A DNA stretch of 64,000 nt from Variovorax sp. RA8 (GCF_901827175.1 NZ_LR594662.1:1798001-1862000), one strand, 5' to 3'. Positions 27,919-38,591 are shown, counted from the first letter of the stretch. Notes: generated from the sequence alone by a model not told the origin. A program made the numbers and translations.

Positions 27919-29696
27919 TGGTGCCCGTCTCCGCGCTCATCGATTTTTCTTCCCCCTTCGAAACGCACGACGCGCCGCGCCTGCGACATGCCTTCGGAGT
28001 GCCGCGCGAGATCCTGCAGGCGCGCACGGCGGCCGAGGTCCGGCCCTTGCTCGACGCCGTACAGGCGCAGGCCCTGCGCGGACGCTGGTGCGTGGGTTAT
28101 CTGCGCTACGAGGCAGCCTGCGCTTTCGATCCGGCACTGGCGGTGCGCGATCCCGACGGACCGCTCGCCTGGTTCGGTGTCCACGACACCGCGCTGCCCT
28201 GGCCCGGAGACGATCACGATGCGGCCCAGCCGGCATTGACGTGGGAGGAGATGCTGTCCCGGGGCGAGTTCGACCACGCGCTGACCCGGCTGCGCGAGGC
28301 CATCGCCGCCGGTGATCTCTATCAGGCCAGCTACACCTCGATGTTGCGCGGCCGTCTCGACGGCGCTGCGGGCACCGGCCCGCATGCCGCGGCGCGCGCC
28401 CTGTTTGCCGCCCTGCAGCGCGCGCAGCCCGGCGGCTACGCAGCCTTCATCGACGATGGCGAGGAGCAGGTCCTGTCGGCGTCGCCCGAGCTGTTCTTCG
28501 ACTGGCGAGCAGGCCGGCTGCTGGCGCGCCCCATGAAGGGCACGGCCGCGCGCGGGGCGACCGCGCACGAAGATGCCGAGGCCGCGGCTCGCCTGCGTCA
28601 GTCGGCCAAAGAGCGCGCCGAGAACGTCATGATCGTCGACCTGCTGCGCAATGACATGTCGCGCCTCGCCGAGCCCTTCTCGGTGCGCGTGCCACGCCTG
28701 TTCCATGCCGAGGCGCTGCCGACCGTCTGGCAGATGACCTCCGACGTCGAGGCGCGGACGCGGCCCGGCTGCACGCTCGCCGACGTGTTCGCGGCCCTGT
28801 TTCCGTGCGGATCGGTCACGGGCGCCCCCAAGGTCAGTGCCATGCACATGATCCGCGCACTGGAGCGCGGGCCCCGCGGCGTCTACTGCGGCGCCGTGGG
28901 CCTGGTCCGGCCCGGCGGCGATGCCACCTTCAACGTGCCGATCCGCACCGTCTCGCTGCGCGGCGGGGTGGCCCGTTGCGGCATCGGCAGCGGCATCGTC
29001 GCCGAATCGCAGCCTGACGGCGAATGGCAGGAATGGCAGCACAAGCGCGCCTTCCTCGATCGCGCCAGTGCGCCCTTCGAACTGCTGGAGACGCTCGCGC
29101 TCGAAGACGGCCGATTGCGCGATGCGCCGGCCCACGTCGCGCGCATGGCCGCCGCGGCAGGGCATTTCGGCTACCCCTGGCCGGAGCAGGCCGCGGCGCA
29201 GCGCCTGGAAGCGCTGCGCAAGGCGCATCCGCTGGACAACTGGCGCGTGCGACTTCTGCTCGACCACGGCGGCCGATTGCGGGCGCAGGCCTTCGCGCAA
29301 GACACCGCGCCGCAGCGCGTGCGCCTGCAGTTGGCCGATCGGGCCTTCGGCGCGTCGGATAGCGAATTCGTGCGCTTCAAGACCACCCGCCGCTCGCACT
29401 ACGAGGCCTTCGCGCCCACGCGCGCGGGCGTGTTCGACACCCTGCTGTGGAACCCGCGGGGCGAGTTGACCGAATGCACGCGCGGCAACGTGGCCCTGCG
29501 CATCGATGGCCGGTGGGTGACGCCGCCGCTGGCCTGCGGCCTGCTGGGCGGGGTCGGCCGGGAGCGCTGGCTGCGCGAAGGCCGGATGACGGAGTCGGTG
29601 GTGTGCCTGCAGGACCTCCCGCGAGTGGAGGCGCTGGCCTTCGTGAACAGCCTGCGGGGCTGGATCGACGCGGAGCTCGACCCGACGGTGGCCTGA
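27918..29696 (+). CDS. pabB: Aminodeoxychorismate synthase component I fused to aminodeoxychorismate lyase
   Basis: This 592-residue bifunctional protein makes p-aminobenzoate for folate. The PabB part (about 1-345) has the chorismate-binding signatures PMKGTAARG, DLLRNDMSRLAEPF and GSVTGAPKVSAMHMIR. The PabC part (about 365-590) is a fold-type IV PLP enzyme with the lysine in RFKTTRRSHYEAF and GELTECTRGNVAL. A glutaminase (PabA) is not in the window. The fusion occurs in many Proteobacteria. It starts on the last base of nadA. Confidence 0.92.
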   Translation: MVPVSALIDFSSPFETHDAPRLRHAFGVPREILQARTAAEVRPLLDAVQAQALRGRWCVGYLRYEAACAFDPALAVRDPDGPLAWFGVHDTALPWPGDDHDAAQPALTWEEMLSRGEFDHALTRLREAIAAGDLYQASYTSMLRGRLDGAAGTGPHAAARALFAALQRAQPGGYAAFIDDGEEQVLSASPELFFDWRAGRLLARPMKGTAARGATAHEDAEAAARLRQSAKERAENVMIVDLLRNDMSRLAEPFSVRVPRLFHAEALPTVWQMTSDVEARTRPGCTLADVFAALFPCGSVTGAPKVSAMHMIRALERGPRGVYCGAVGLVRPGGDATFNVPIRTVSLRGGVARCGIGSGIVAESQPDGEWQEWQHKRAFLDRASAPFELLETLALEDGRLRDAPAHVARMAAAAGHFGYPWPEQAAAQRLEALRKAHPLDNWRVRLLLDHGGRLRAQAFAQDTAPQRVRLQLADRAFGASDSEFVRFKTTRRSHYEAFAPTRAGVFDTLLWNPRGELTECTRGNVALRIDGRWVTPPLACGLLGGVGRERWLREGRMTESVVCLQDLPRVEALAFVNSLRGWIDAELDPTVA

Positions 29697-29699
29697 ACC

Positions 29700-29715
29700 G
29701 GCGACGCCCGTCGCC
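29700..29715. terminator. Small hairpin between convergent pabB-pabC and queD
   Basis: GGCGAC (29700-29705) and GTCGCC (29710-29715) form a perfect six-base-pair stem with a GCCC loop in the 24-base gap between convergent genes. There is no T run, so termination is uncertain. Confidence 0.35.
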
Positions 29716-29720
29716 CGAAG

Positions 29721-30101
29721 TCAGGCGGCGGCGAGCTCGAGCAGGCACTCGTCGCCGAGTGCATCGCGCCAGACGCGCACTCGCGAGGGCTGCGGCCGCA
29801 GGTCCGACAGCGCGCGGGAGATGAACAGGCAAAGGTTTTCCAAGGTCGGGATGCCCAGGCCCGGCACCTCGTCGAGCAGATGGTGGTCGAGTTGCACGCG
29901 CACCGCCCGCAGGCGTTCGCGAAGCAGGCCGAGGTCGATGACCATGCCGGTGGCGGGATCGAGCGGGCCGCGGACTGCAACCTCCGCGTGGTAGGTGTGG
30001 CCGTGTATGCGTCGGCTGGCGTCGGACTCGATCTCGCGTCGCAGCGTGTGGGCGGCGTCGAAGAAGAAGCGTTGGCTGAGGGTGAATTGCGGGATAGGCA
30101 T
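29721..30101 (-). CDS. queD: 6-carboxytetrahydropterin synthase-like protein (QueD family), atypical active site
   Basis: The 126-residue PTPS-fold protein sits next to queE, so a queuosine role is expected: conversion of dihydroneopterin triphosphate to 6-carboxytetrahydropterin. Zinc ligands are present in FDAAH and IHGHTYHAEV, and the LDHH motif (catalytic Asp/His) is intact. The usual catalytic cysteine a few residues before the HGH motif (CGRLHGH in E. coli) is replaced: here the sequence is ASRRIHGH. The usual KET glutamate near the C-terminus is also not evident. It may be a distinct PTPS branch or use another nucleophile. Confidence 0.8.
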   Translation of the reverse strand: MPIPQFTLSQRFFFDAAHTLRREIESDASRRIHGHTYHAEVAVRGPLDPATGMVIDLGLLRERLRAVRVQLDHHLLDEVPGLGIPTLENLCLFISRALSDLRPQPSRVRVWRDALGDECLLELAAA

Positions 30102-30147
30102 CGGATACAGGTGGGGGCGCTGCGCGCCGCCCAGGGTGAGCTTCGCG

Positions 30148-30789
30148 TCAGCGGATGCCGGTCAGTTTGTGGGTCTGGAGGCTCAGCCGCCAGCCGGGCC
30201 GTTGCATGCAGGTGTCGATGCACAGCGCGGTGTTCTCGGCCTGCGCCGGGCCGTCCATGGGCTGCAGGAAGCGATGGGCGAACTGCCCGTGCGCTTCCAG
30301 CGCATCGAGCGCCAGGCCGGGCTGCGGCCAGACGACCTTGAGCTCCTGCCCGCTGCGCTGGACCCAGGGCGCGCCGGCCTTCGGGCTGATGCACAGCCAG
30401 TCGATGCCCTCGGGCGCGGCGATGGTGCCGTTGCTTTCCACCGCGATGCGGAAGCGGCGCGCGTGCAGCGCGGCCACGAGCGCCGCGTCGACCTGCAACA
30501 GCGGCTCCCCGCCGGTGAGCACGACCAGCCGGTGCTCGGCATCCTCGGCAGGCCACTGCGCGGCGATGGCGTCAGCCAGCGACCCGGCGCTCGCGAACTT
30601 GCCGCCCAGCGTGCCGTCCGTGCCCACGAAATCGGTATCGCAGAAGCGGCAGACGGCGCTTTCGCGGTCACGCTCACGGCCACTCCACAGGTTGCAGCCG
30701 GCAAAGCGGCAGAAGACGGCGGGCATGCCGGCCTGGGCACCTTCGCCTTGCAGGGTGTAGAAGATCTCCTTGACGCTGTAGCTCATCAA
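30148..30789 (-). CDS. queE: 7-carboxy-7-deazaguanine synthase
   Basis: The 213-residue radical SAM enzyme makes the deazaguanine ring for queuosine. It opens SVKEIFYTLQGEGAQAGMP. The cluster cysteines have the spacing C-x14-C-x2-C (GCN...CRFC), the altered motif described for Burkholderia multivorans QueE and not the classic Cx3Cx2C. LTGGEPLLQ is the SAM-binding GGE. It starts four bases after the panC stop, so it is probably read with the pan genes. Confidence 0.95.
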   Translation of the reverse strand: MMSYSVKEIFYTLQGEGAQAGMPAVFCRFAGCNLWSGRERDRESAVCRFCDTDFVGTDGTLGGKFASAGSLADAIAAQWPAEDAEHRLVVLTGGEPLLQVDAALVAALHARRFRIAVESNGTIAAPEGIDWLCISPKAGAPWVQRSGQELKVVWPQPGLALDALEAHGQFAHRFLQPMDGPAQAENTALCIDTCMQRPGWRLSLQTHKLTGIR

Positions 30790-30793
30790 GAAA

Positions 30794-32593
<1,800 letters not shown>

Positions 32594-32995
32594 TCAGGCG
32601 GGGACGGCTTCGCCCGATGCGGGCTGCACCGGGATATGTGCGCGCTCTTCCTCGATGCGGTTCGCGCCGTCCACGAACACCAGCTTCGGCTGGTGGCTGC
32701 GCACCTGGTCCTCGGGCACCAGGCCGAAGGCGGCGATGATGACCAGGTCGCCCAGCGAGGCCCGGCGCGCGGCCGAGCCGTTGAGCGAGATGATGCCGCT
32801 GCCGCGCTGGCCGCGGATCGCGTAGGTCACGAAGCGCTCGCCGTTGTTGATGTTCCAGACGTGGATCTGCTCGTTCTCCGCCAGGCCCGCGGCTTCCAGC
32901 AGGTCTTCGTCGATGGCGCAGGAGCCCTCGTAGTGCAGCTCGCAGTCGGTGACGGTCGCGCGATGGATCTTGGACTTGAGCAGGGTACGGAACAT
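32594..32995 (-). CDS. panD: Aspartate 1-decarboxylase
   Basis: The 133-residue proenzyme makes beta-alanine from aspartate. The self-cleavage site Gly24-Ser25 lies in HYEGSCAI; after cleavage Ser25 becomes the pyruvoyl group. Lys9 (SKIHRATVT), NNGERF and [12 protein letters not shown] (Tyr/Asn pocket region) are as expected. The Pro/Ala-rich C-terminus is slightly longer than in E. coli. With panB and panC it completes the pathway from aspartate to pantothenate except for ketopantoate reductase. Confidence 0.96.
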   Translation of the reverse strand: MFRTLLKSKIHRATVTDCELHYEGSCAIDEDLLEAAGLAENEQIHVWNINNGERFVTYAIRGQRGSGIISLNGSAARRASLGDLVIIAAFGLVPEDQVRSHQPKLVFVDGANRIEEERAHIPVQPASGEAVPA

Positions 32996-33137
32996 GGGGT
33001 CGAGGCGAAGTGTGGGTGGGGAATCTCGCCGATGGCCTGAAGCCGGGCCGCGGGGAGCAAGGCGTCGAATGCTAGTGGAGAACCATTCAAAGAAAAATTC
33101 CGGTCAGGAACTTTGCGCGCCTGCAGCTCACCATTCT

Positions 33138-34730
33138 TCAGATGGCCGGCGGCACCAGGATGGTCGGCGCCGCGGGCGCGGCGAGCGAAGGGTAGTCGCG
33201 GCTGAAGTGCAGCCCGCGGCTCTCGCGCCGGGCCTGCGCCGAGCGCACGATGAGCTCGGCCACCTGCACCAGGTTGCGCAGCTCGAGCAGGTCGCGCGTG
33301 ACGTGGAAATGGGCGTAGAACTCCTGGATCTCGCGATCCAGCAGCGCGATGCGATGAGCCGCGCGTTCCAGGCGCTTGTTGGTGCGCACGATGCCCACGT
33401 AGTCCCACATGAAGCGGCGCAGCTCGTCCCAGTTGTGAGAGATGACCACCGTCTCGTCGGCGTCGGTGACGCGGCTGTCGTCCCAGGCCGGCAGCGAGGC
33501 GCCGCCACGGGCCGGCGCCTCGGAGATCGCCTGCGCGGCGGCGCGGGCGAACACCATGCATTCGAGCAGCGAGTTGCTGGCCAGCCGGTTGGCGCCGTGC
33601 AGCCCCGTGCAGGCGGTCTCGCCGACAACGTGCAGCCCCGGCACGTCGGTGCGGCCCGCGAGGTCCGTGAGCACCCCGCCGCAGGTGTAGTGCGCGGCCG
33701 GCACCACCGGGATCGGCTCGCGCGTGATGTCGATGCCCAACTCGGCGCAGCGCGCCAGGATGTTGGGGAAATGTTCGCGCAGGAAGCCCGGGCTCTGGTG
33801 CGAGATGTCCAGGTGCACGCAATCCAGCCCGTGCTTCTTCATCTCGAAGTCGATGGCGCGCGCCACCACGTCGCGCGGCGCGAGCTCGGCGCGCGCATCG
33901 TGCGCAGGCATGAAGCGGGCGCCGCCTGCCGACTCGGGCAGCTTCAGCAGCCCGCCTTCGCCCCGCACTGCCTCGCTGATGAGGAAGGACTTCGCATGCG
34001 GGTGGTAGAGGCACGTCGGGTGGAACTGGATGAACTCCATGTTCGCCACCCGGCAGCCCGCGCGCCAGGCCGCGGCGATGCCGTCGCCGGTGGCGGTGTC
34101 GGGATTGGTGGTGTAGAGGTAAACCTTGCCCGCGCCGCCGGTGGCCAGGATGGTGTGGGGCGCGCGGAAGGTGAGCACCTCGTCGGTGGCCTCGTCCAGT
34201 GCATAGAGGCCCAGGCAGGCCGGATCCTTCAGGCCCAGCTTGTGGCCGGTGATCAGGTCCACCAGCGTGTGCTGCTCGAACAGCGTCACGTTCGGCGTGC
34301 GGCGCACGGTGTCGATCAGCGTGCGCTGCACCGCGGCGCCGGTGGCATCGGTGGCATGGACGATACGGCGCTGGCTATGCCCGCCCTCGCGCGTCAGGTG
34401 CAGCTCGCCGTTCTCCAGCGAGAAGGGCACGCCGAGCCCGCGCAGCCAGGCGATGGCCTCGGGCGCGTGCTCCACGACGAAGCGCGTGGCCGCCAGGTCG
34501 CACAGGCCGGCGCCGGCGACCAGCGTGTCGTCCACATGCGACTGCAGGCTGTCGTCCTCGCCCAGCACCGCGGCGATCCCGCCCTGCGCCCACTGGCTGG
34601 CGCCATCGGCCAACGCCCGCTTGGTGATCACCGCCACGCGGTGCGTGGGCGCGAGGTGCAGCGCGGCGCTGAGGCCGGCCAGCCCGCTGCCGACGATGAG
34701 AACGTCGAAATCATGCATATATTGGCTCAC
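33138..34730 (-). CDS. nadB: L-aspartate oxidase
   Basis: The 530-residue FAD enzyme makes iminoaspartate for NadA. The FAD-binding motif DVLIVGSGLAGLSAAL is at the N-terminus. WAQGGIAAVL, HTILATGGAGKVYLYTTNP and the catalytic ARFMPAHDARAELAPRD region follow, with the succinate dehydrogenase-like CTGLHGANRLASNSLLE. It lies 142 bases upstream of panD on the same strand; both use aspartate. The nadA and nadC genes are 6 kb away on the other strand. Confidence 0.96.
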   Translation of the reverse strand: MSQYMHDFDVLIVGSGLAGLSAALHLAPTHRVAVITKRALADGASQWAQGGIAAVLGEDDSLQSHVDDTLVAGAGLCDLAATRFVVEHAPEAIAWLRGLGVPFSLENGELHLTREGGHSQRRIVHATDATGAAVQRTLIDTVRRTPNVTLFEQHTLVDLITGHKLGLKDPACLGLYALDEATDEVLTFRAPHTILATGGAGKVYLYTTNPDTATGDGIAAAWRAGCRVANMEFIQFHPTCLYHPHAKSFLISEAVRGEGGLLKLPESAGGARFMPAHDARAELAPRDVVARAIDFEMKKHGLDCVHLDISHQSPGFLREHFPNILARCAELGIDITREPIPVVPAAHYTCGGVLTDLAGRTDVPGLHVVGETACTGLHGANRLASNSLLECMVFARAAAQAISEAPARGGASLPAWDDSRVTDADETVVISHNWDELRRFMWDYVGIVRTNKRLERAAHRIALLDREIQEFYAHFHVTRDLLELRNLVQVAELIVRSAQARRESRGLHFSRDYPSLAAPAAPTILVPPAI

Positions 34731-34762
34731 CCCCAGGTTGGCTCACTTCGTGTAGCCGCCCA

Positions 34763-34814
34763 CCCCCTCACCGGGGGCGACACCAGCGGCCCGGCAAAGC
34801 CGGTTCCGCGGTGT
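34763..34814. repeat. REP-like double hairpin between scpA and nadB
   Basis: Two GC-rich hairpins follow each other: CCCCC (34763-34767) with GGGGG (34773-34777), then a long one. In the latter ACACC (34780-34784) pairs with GGTGT (34810-34814), GCGG with CCGC, and CCGGC with GCCGG around an AAA loop (34796-34798). Such elements are typical of dispersed extragenic palindromes in Comamonadaceae, but copy number cannot be tested here. Confidence 0.55.
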
Positions 34815-34899
34815 CTCCCGAACGGGCCTGGCTTCGCCGCCCTCGAATCGATGATCACGGGTCGGGCAATGGTCGACTGATGCGCTGAAAAGGGCAGCA

Positions 34900-35805
34900 T
34901 CATGCTGGCGAGTAGGCCAGCCGGACGTAGATGGGTGCGAAGGCCTCGGCCTGGGTGATGTCGATCAGCGTCTCCTTCGCCAGCTCCAGCATGGCGATGA
35001 AGGTGACGATCATCACCGGCGTGCCGCGGTTGACGTCGAACAGCTTCTCGAACTCGACGAACTGCCGGCCCTGCAGATGGCGCAGCACGATGCTCATGTG
35101 CTCGCGCACGCTGAGCTCCTCGCGCGAGATCTTGTGGTGCTGCACGAGCTTGGCCCGGCGCAGGATATCGGCCCAGGCGTCGCGCAGGTCGACCACGTTC
35201 ACGTCGGGGAAGCGCGGCTTGAGCGATTGCTCGATGTAGACCTGTGCCTTCCAGAAATCGCGGCCCGCCTGCGGCATCGCGCTGAGCGAGGCGGCCTGCA
35301 GCTTGGCCTGCTCGTATTCGAGCAGGCGGCGCACCAGCTCGGCCCGCGGGTCCTCGACCTCCTCGCCCTCGGCAGTCTTCTTGGGCGGCAGCAGCATTCG
35401 CGACTTGATCTCGATCAGCATCGCCGCCATCAGCAGGTATTCGGCTGCCAGCTCGAGGTTGGTTTGGCGCACCTGGTCGACATAGGCCAGGTACTGGCGC
35501 GTCAGCCCCGCCATCGGGATGTCGAGAATGTTGAAGTTCTGCTTGCGGATCAGGTAGAGCAGCAGGTCCAGCGGCCCCTCGAACGCCTCGAGGAAGACTT
35601 GCAGCGCCTCGGGCGGGATGTAGAGGTCGCTCGGCAGCGCGAACAGCGGCTCGCCATAGAGCCGGGCCAGCGCGACCTGGTCGATCACCTCGGGCATGGC
35701 GGCGATCGGCGGCGCGTCATCGTCCGCGACGATTTCGGGGCCTTCGGTGCGCGCCTGCTCGCTCGCGCTCGCGTCCCGGTGGCTCGCTACGGGCCGGATG
35801 GGCAC
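34900..35805 (-). CDS. scpA: Segregation and condensation protein A
   Basis: The 301-residue kleisin partner of SMC compacts and segregates chromosomes. The N-terminal 40 residues are variable and acidic. The kleisin signature EAFEGPLDLLLYLIRKQ follows, then the helix with YLLMAAMLIEIKSRMLLP, and a C-terminal winged-helix region. ScpB is not in the window. It is followed upstream on the same strand by the DUF3460 gene (three-base gap). Confidence 0.94.
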   Translation of the reverse strand: MPIRPVASHRDASASEQARTEGPEIVADDDAPPIAAMPEVIDQVALARLYGEPLFALPSDLYIPPEALQVFLEAFEGPLDLLLYLIRKQNFNILDIPMAGLTRQYLAYVDQVRQTNLELAAEYLLMAAMLIEIKSRMLLPPKKTAEGEEVEDPRAELVRRLLEYEQAKLQAASLSAMPQAGRDFWKAQVYIEQSLKPRFPDVNVVDLRDAWADILRRAKLVQHHKISREELSVREHMSIVLRHLQGRQFVEFEKLFDVNRGTPVMIVTFIAMLELAKETLIDITQAEAFAPIYVRLAYSPA

Positions 35806-35808
35806 TGC

Positions 35809-36015
35809 TTACTTCACTCGGGTCTGGTAGACGTAGGGCTGCTGCGGCACTGCGGCCTGCTGGTACTCCTCGAGCATGGAGCGGTCCAGGTGCTTGTCCC
35901 ACAGCAGGCCGCGGCCGGCGCGCTGTTCGGCTTCGAGCGTGGGTTTCTTCTGCTTCATCTCCTCGATGAAGTTCGTGATCTCGGAGGTGTAGTGGGGGCG
36001 GGCGAAGATGGACAT
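35809..36015 (-). CDS. DUF3460 family protein
   Basis: The 68-residue protein matches the betaproteobacterial DUF3460 family: it starts MSIFARPHYTSEITNFIEEM, has LEAEQRAGRGLLWDK and a Tyr/Gln-rich end. Its function is unknown. The start at 36015 gives the conserved N-terminus; a longer reading lacks homology. It is three bases before scpA, so the pair is co-transcribed. Confidence 0.88.
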   Translation of the reverse strand: MSIFARPHYTSEITNFIEEMKQKKPTLEAEQRAGRGLLWDKHLDRSMLEEYQQAAVPQQPYVYQTRVK

Positions 36016-36133
36016 GGGGTTGGACCTTTGGAAGCGAATTTTACCGGGGCCGAATCCCTGGCGGCGGGACACGGGGGGTGCTTTGCCCAAAACTGAGCGC
36101 ATAGACTCGGCCTTGCTCAACTGAAGGGGTCGA

Positions 36134-36643
36134 ATGGTGCAAGGACGAATGGGACGCCGGCGCGCGGTGGCCGCCGTGCTGGCCGCGGCGTGCTGCCTCG
36201 CGGGCTGCGACCCGAAGCGCATCAGCGAGCTGGAAGAGGGTGTCTCGACCGAGGCCGACGTGCGTGCGCGCTTCGGCGAGCCCGAGAACGTCTGGGACTC
36301 GCCCACCGGACGGGTGTTCGAATACAACCGCCAGCCGCAGGGCCAGAAGAACTACATGATCACCATCGGCCCCGACGGCAAGATGGCGGCACTGCGCCAG
36401 GTGCTCACGCCCGAGAACTTCGCCCGCGTGCAGCCCGGGATGGCGATGGAGGATCTGCGCAAGCTGCTGGGCAAGCCGGCGCGGCGCACGCCCTATCCGC
36501 TGAAGAACGAAACCGCGTGGGAATGGCGCTGGGTGCAACCGCCGAACTCGCCGATGGTGTTCACCGCCACGCTGAACGACGATCAGCGAGTGGTGAGCGC
36601 GGGCTCATCGCCCGATCGCAGCACCGAGGCGAACGCCAACTAG
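36134..36643 (+). CDS. BamE/SmpA-like outer-membrane lipoprotein
   Basis: The 169-residue protein has an Arg-rich signal peptide ending in lipobox LAGC (Cys about 24). Two related SmpA/OmlA-like repeats follow: one with STEADVRARFGEP and one with QPGMAMEDLRKLLGKP. The second resembles the BamE core used in outer-membrane protein assembly, but a two-repeat layout is unlike classical BamE, so it is a relative and not BamE itself. Its stop overlaps that of the convergent SulP gene at a shared CTAG. Confidence 0.8.
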   Translation: MVQGRMGRRRAVAAVLAAACCLAGCDPKRISELEEGVSTEADVRARFGEPENVWDSPTGRVFEYNRQPQGQKNYMITIGPDGKMAALRQVLTPENFARVQPGMAMEDLRKLLGKPARRTPYPLKNETAWEWRWVQPPNSPMVFTATLNDDQRVVSAGSSPDRSTEANAN

Positions 36644-38313
36644 TGAGCCGCTGCGGGCATGCCGGTCCGTAACTCTTCCGCGAAGCCCGAGCGCTCCATC
36701 ACCTCGAGCGGCTGCGCCTGCACCGAGTCGATCCGAAGCACGCCGCCGCGCGCCAGCACGGCTTTGTGCACCTGGCGCAGCGCGTCGAGTCCGGTCGTGT
36801 CGAGCAGGATCAGGTGCATCGCGTCGAGCACCACCGTCAGGCCGCGAGGCGCCCTCTCGATGGCTTGCACCGTCGGGTCGAGCTTGGCGGCGGCGCCGAA
36901 GAAAAGGGCTCCGTAGAGCCGGAAGGTCAGCACCGGCGGCTCCAGCGCCACCATCTCGACGCTGAACAGCTTGCTCATGCGGCGCACGAACAGCGCACAG
37001 GCCAGCACGATGCCCGCCTGCACCGCCACCGTGAGGTCGAACACGACGGTCAGGAAGAAGGTCCCCAGCATCAGCACGCGGTAGTCGCGGCTGGCGCGAC
37101 GCAGGATGTAGGGCGACAACTCCCGCCACTCTCCCATGTTCCAGCCCACGAAGAGCAGGATGCCGGCCAGCACCGACAGCGGCACGTGCTGGGCGAGCGG
37201 CGCCGCCAGCAGCACCACCACCAGCAGCGTGATTGCATGCACGATGCCGGCAACGGGCGAGTTCGCGCCCGCGCGCACGTTGGTCACGGTGCGGGCGATG
37301 GTGCCGGTGGCCGGCATACCGCCGAAGAAGGGCGTGACCAGGTTCGCCACGCCTTGCGCCATCAGTTCCTGGTTCGGATCGTGGCGCGGCAGGCCGCTGA
37401 CCTGGTCGGCGACACGCGCGCACAGCAGCGATTCGATTGCGCCCAGCAGCGCAATGGTGAGAGTGGGTGTCACCAGCTGCTTGACGGTTTCCCAGGTGAA
37501 CTCGGGGAGCGCAAAGCTCGCCATGCCTTGCGGAATGCCGCCGAATCGGGTGCCGATGGTCTCCACCGGCAGGCTGAAGCCCCAGGACACCAGCGTGAGC
37601 GTGACGAGCGCGACGATCGGCCCCGGTACGCGCGAACCGGCGCGCACGGCGCGCAGCTCGGCGATCCGGCCCAGCACGAGGCGCACCCCGTAGCCGAAAC
37701 GCGTCTTGTCGTGCAGCAGCGTAGGCCATACGAACAGTCCGATGAGGCAGGCCGAGCCGAGCCCGAAGGCATACGGATTGAAGGAGCCGATGTGGATGGC
37801 CAGCGTGTGCAACTGCGAGAACATGTCGGCCGGCATCTTCGGGATGGTCAGCCCCAGCCAGTCCTTGAGCTGCGAGATCAGAATGAGCGCTGCGATGCCG
37901 TTGGTGAAGCCGATCACGATCGACACCGGCACGTAGCGCACCAGCGTGCCGAGCCGGAACAGCCCCATCAGGAACAGCAACACCCCGGCTCCGGCGGTGG
38001 CGATCAGCAGATTGGCCACGCCGTAGCGCTCGACGATGCCGTAGACGATCACGATGAAGGCGCCGGCCGGCCCGCCGATCTGCACCGCCGATCCGCCCAG
38101 GGCCGCGACCAGGAAGCCGGCGATGATCGCGGTCCAGATGCCGGCCTCCGGCTTGAGCCCGGAGGCGATGGCGAAGGCCATGGCCAGCGGCAATGCCACG
38201 ATGCCCACCGTGAGGCCGGCGCCGAGGTCCTTGAGAAAGCGCTGTTGGTTGTAGCCGGCCAGCGCGTCGATCAGCCGGGGACGAAAGCGTGCGATCGGTG
38301 GGGGCGAACTCAT
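36640..38313 (-). CDS. SulP family anion permease with STAS domain
   Basis: The 557-residue protein has 10-12 transmembrane segments (residues 25-415) and a cytosolic STAS domain (about 435-550). The family signature GLTVGIVALPLAMAFAIASG is near the N-terminus, with FFGGMPATGTIARTVTNVRAGA later. SulP proteins move sulfate, bicarbonate or dicarboxylates; the substrate is not clear. It is convergent with the BamE-like gene, sharing a palindromic CTAG as the stop of both. Confidence 0.92.
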   Translation of the reverse strand: MSSPPPIARFRPRLIDALAGYNQQRFLKDLGAGLTVGIVALPLAMAFAIASGLKPEAGIWTAIIAGFLVAALGGSAVQIGGPAGAFIVIVYGIVERYGVANLLIATAGAGVLLFLMGLFRLGTLVRYVPVSIVIGFTNGIAALILISQLKDWLGLTIPKMPADMFSQLHTLAIHIGSFNPYAFGLGSACLIGLFVWPTLLHDKTRFGYGVRLVLGRIAELRAVRAGSRVPGPIVALVTLTLVSWGFSLPVETIGTRFGGIPQGMASFALPEFTWETVKQLVTPTLTIALLGAIESLLCARVADQVSGLPRHDPNQELMAQGVANLVTPFFGGMPATGTIARTVTNVRAGANSPVAGIVHAITLLVVVLLAAPLAQHVPLSVLAGILLFVGWNMGEWRELSPYILRRASRDYRVLMLGTFFLTVVFDLTVAVQAGIVLACALFVRRMSKLFSVEMVALEPPVLTFRLYGALFFGAAAKLDPTVQAIERAPRGLTVVLDAMHLILLDTTGLDALRQVHKAVLARGGVLRIDSVQAQPLEVMERSGFAEELRTGMPAAAH

Positions 38314-38346
38314 GGCGCTATTGTGGATGCGCCTTCTTGCCCGGGC

Positions 38347-38562
38347 TCAGCGGGATTCGTCGTCGCCGGGCAGCACTGCGTCGGCCGCGGCGCCCACCGC
38401 CTTGCCGGTGATGCGCGCGGTGCCGATGGCCGCATCGGCTGCCAGGCCCACGGCGCCGGCGGTCACGCTCACCGCGGTGCTGGCCACGGTGACCACGGCA
38501 CAGCCGCCCAGCGGCAGGCCGCATGCGAGGATGAGGATGGCGGACAGTGCAATGTGCTTCAT
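38347..38562 (-). CDS. Small hypothetical lipoprotein
   Basis: The 71-residue product has a signal peptide with lipobox LGGC (Cys21) followed by an Ala/Val/Thr/Gly-rich stretch (about 22-65) and an acidic end. No family is recognised with certainty; similar small NF-type lipoproteins occur in Burkholderiales. It lies between metG and the SulP gene, 29 bases after metG, and may be read from the metG transcript. Confidence 0.7.
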   Translation of the reverse strand: MKHIALSAILILACGLPLGGCAVVTVASTAVSVTAGAVGLAADAAIGTARITGKAVGAAADAVLPGDDESR

Positions 38563-38591
38563 GGGCAGGCTGCGATCAGGTCGGGGGCGCG

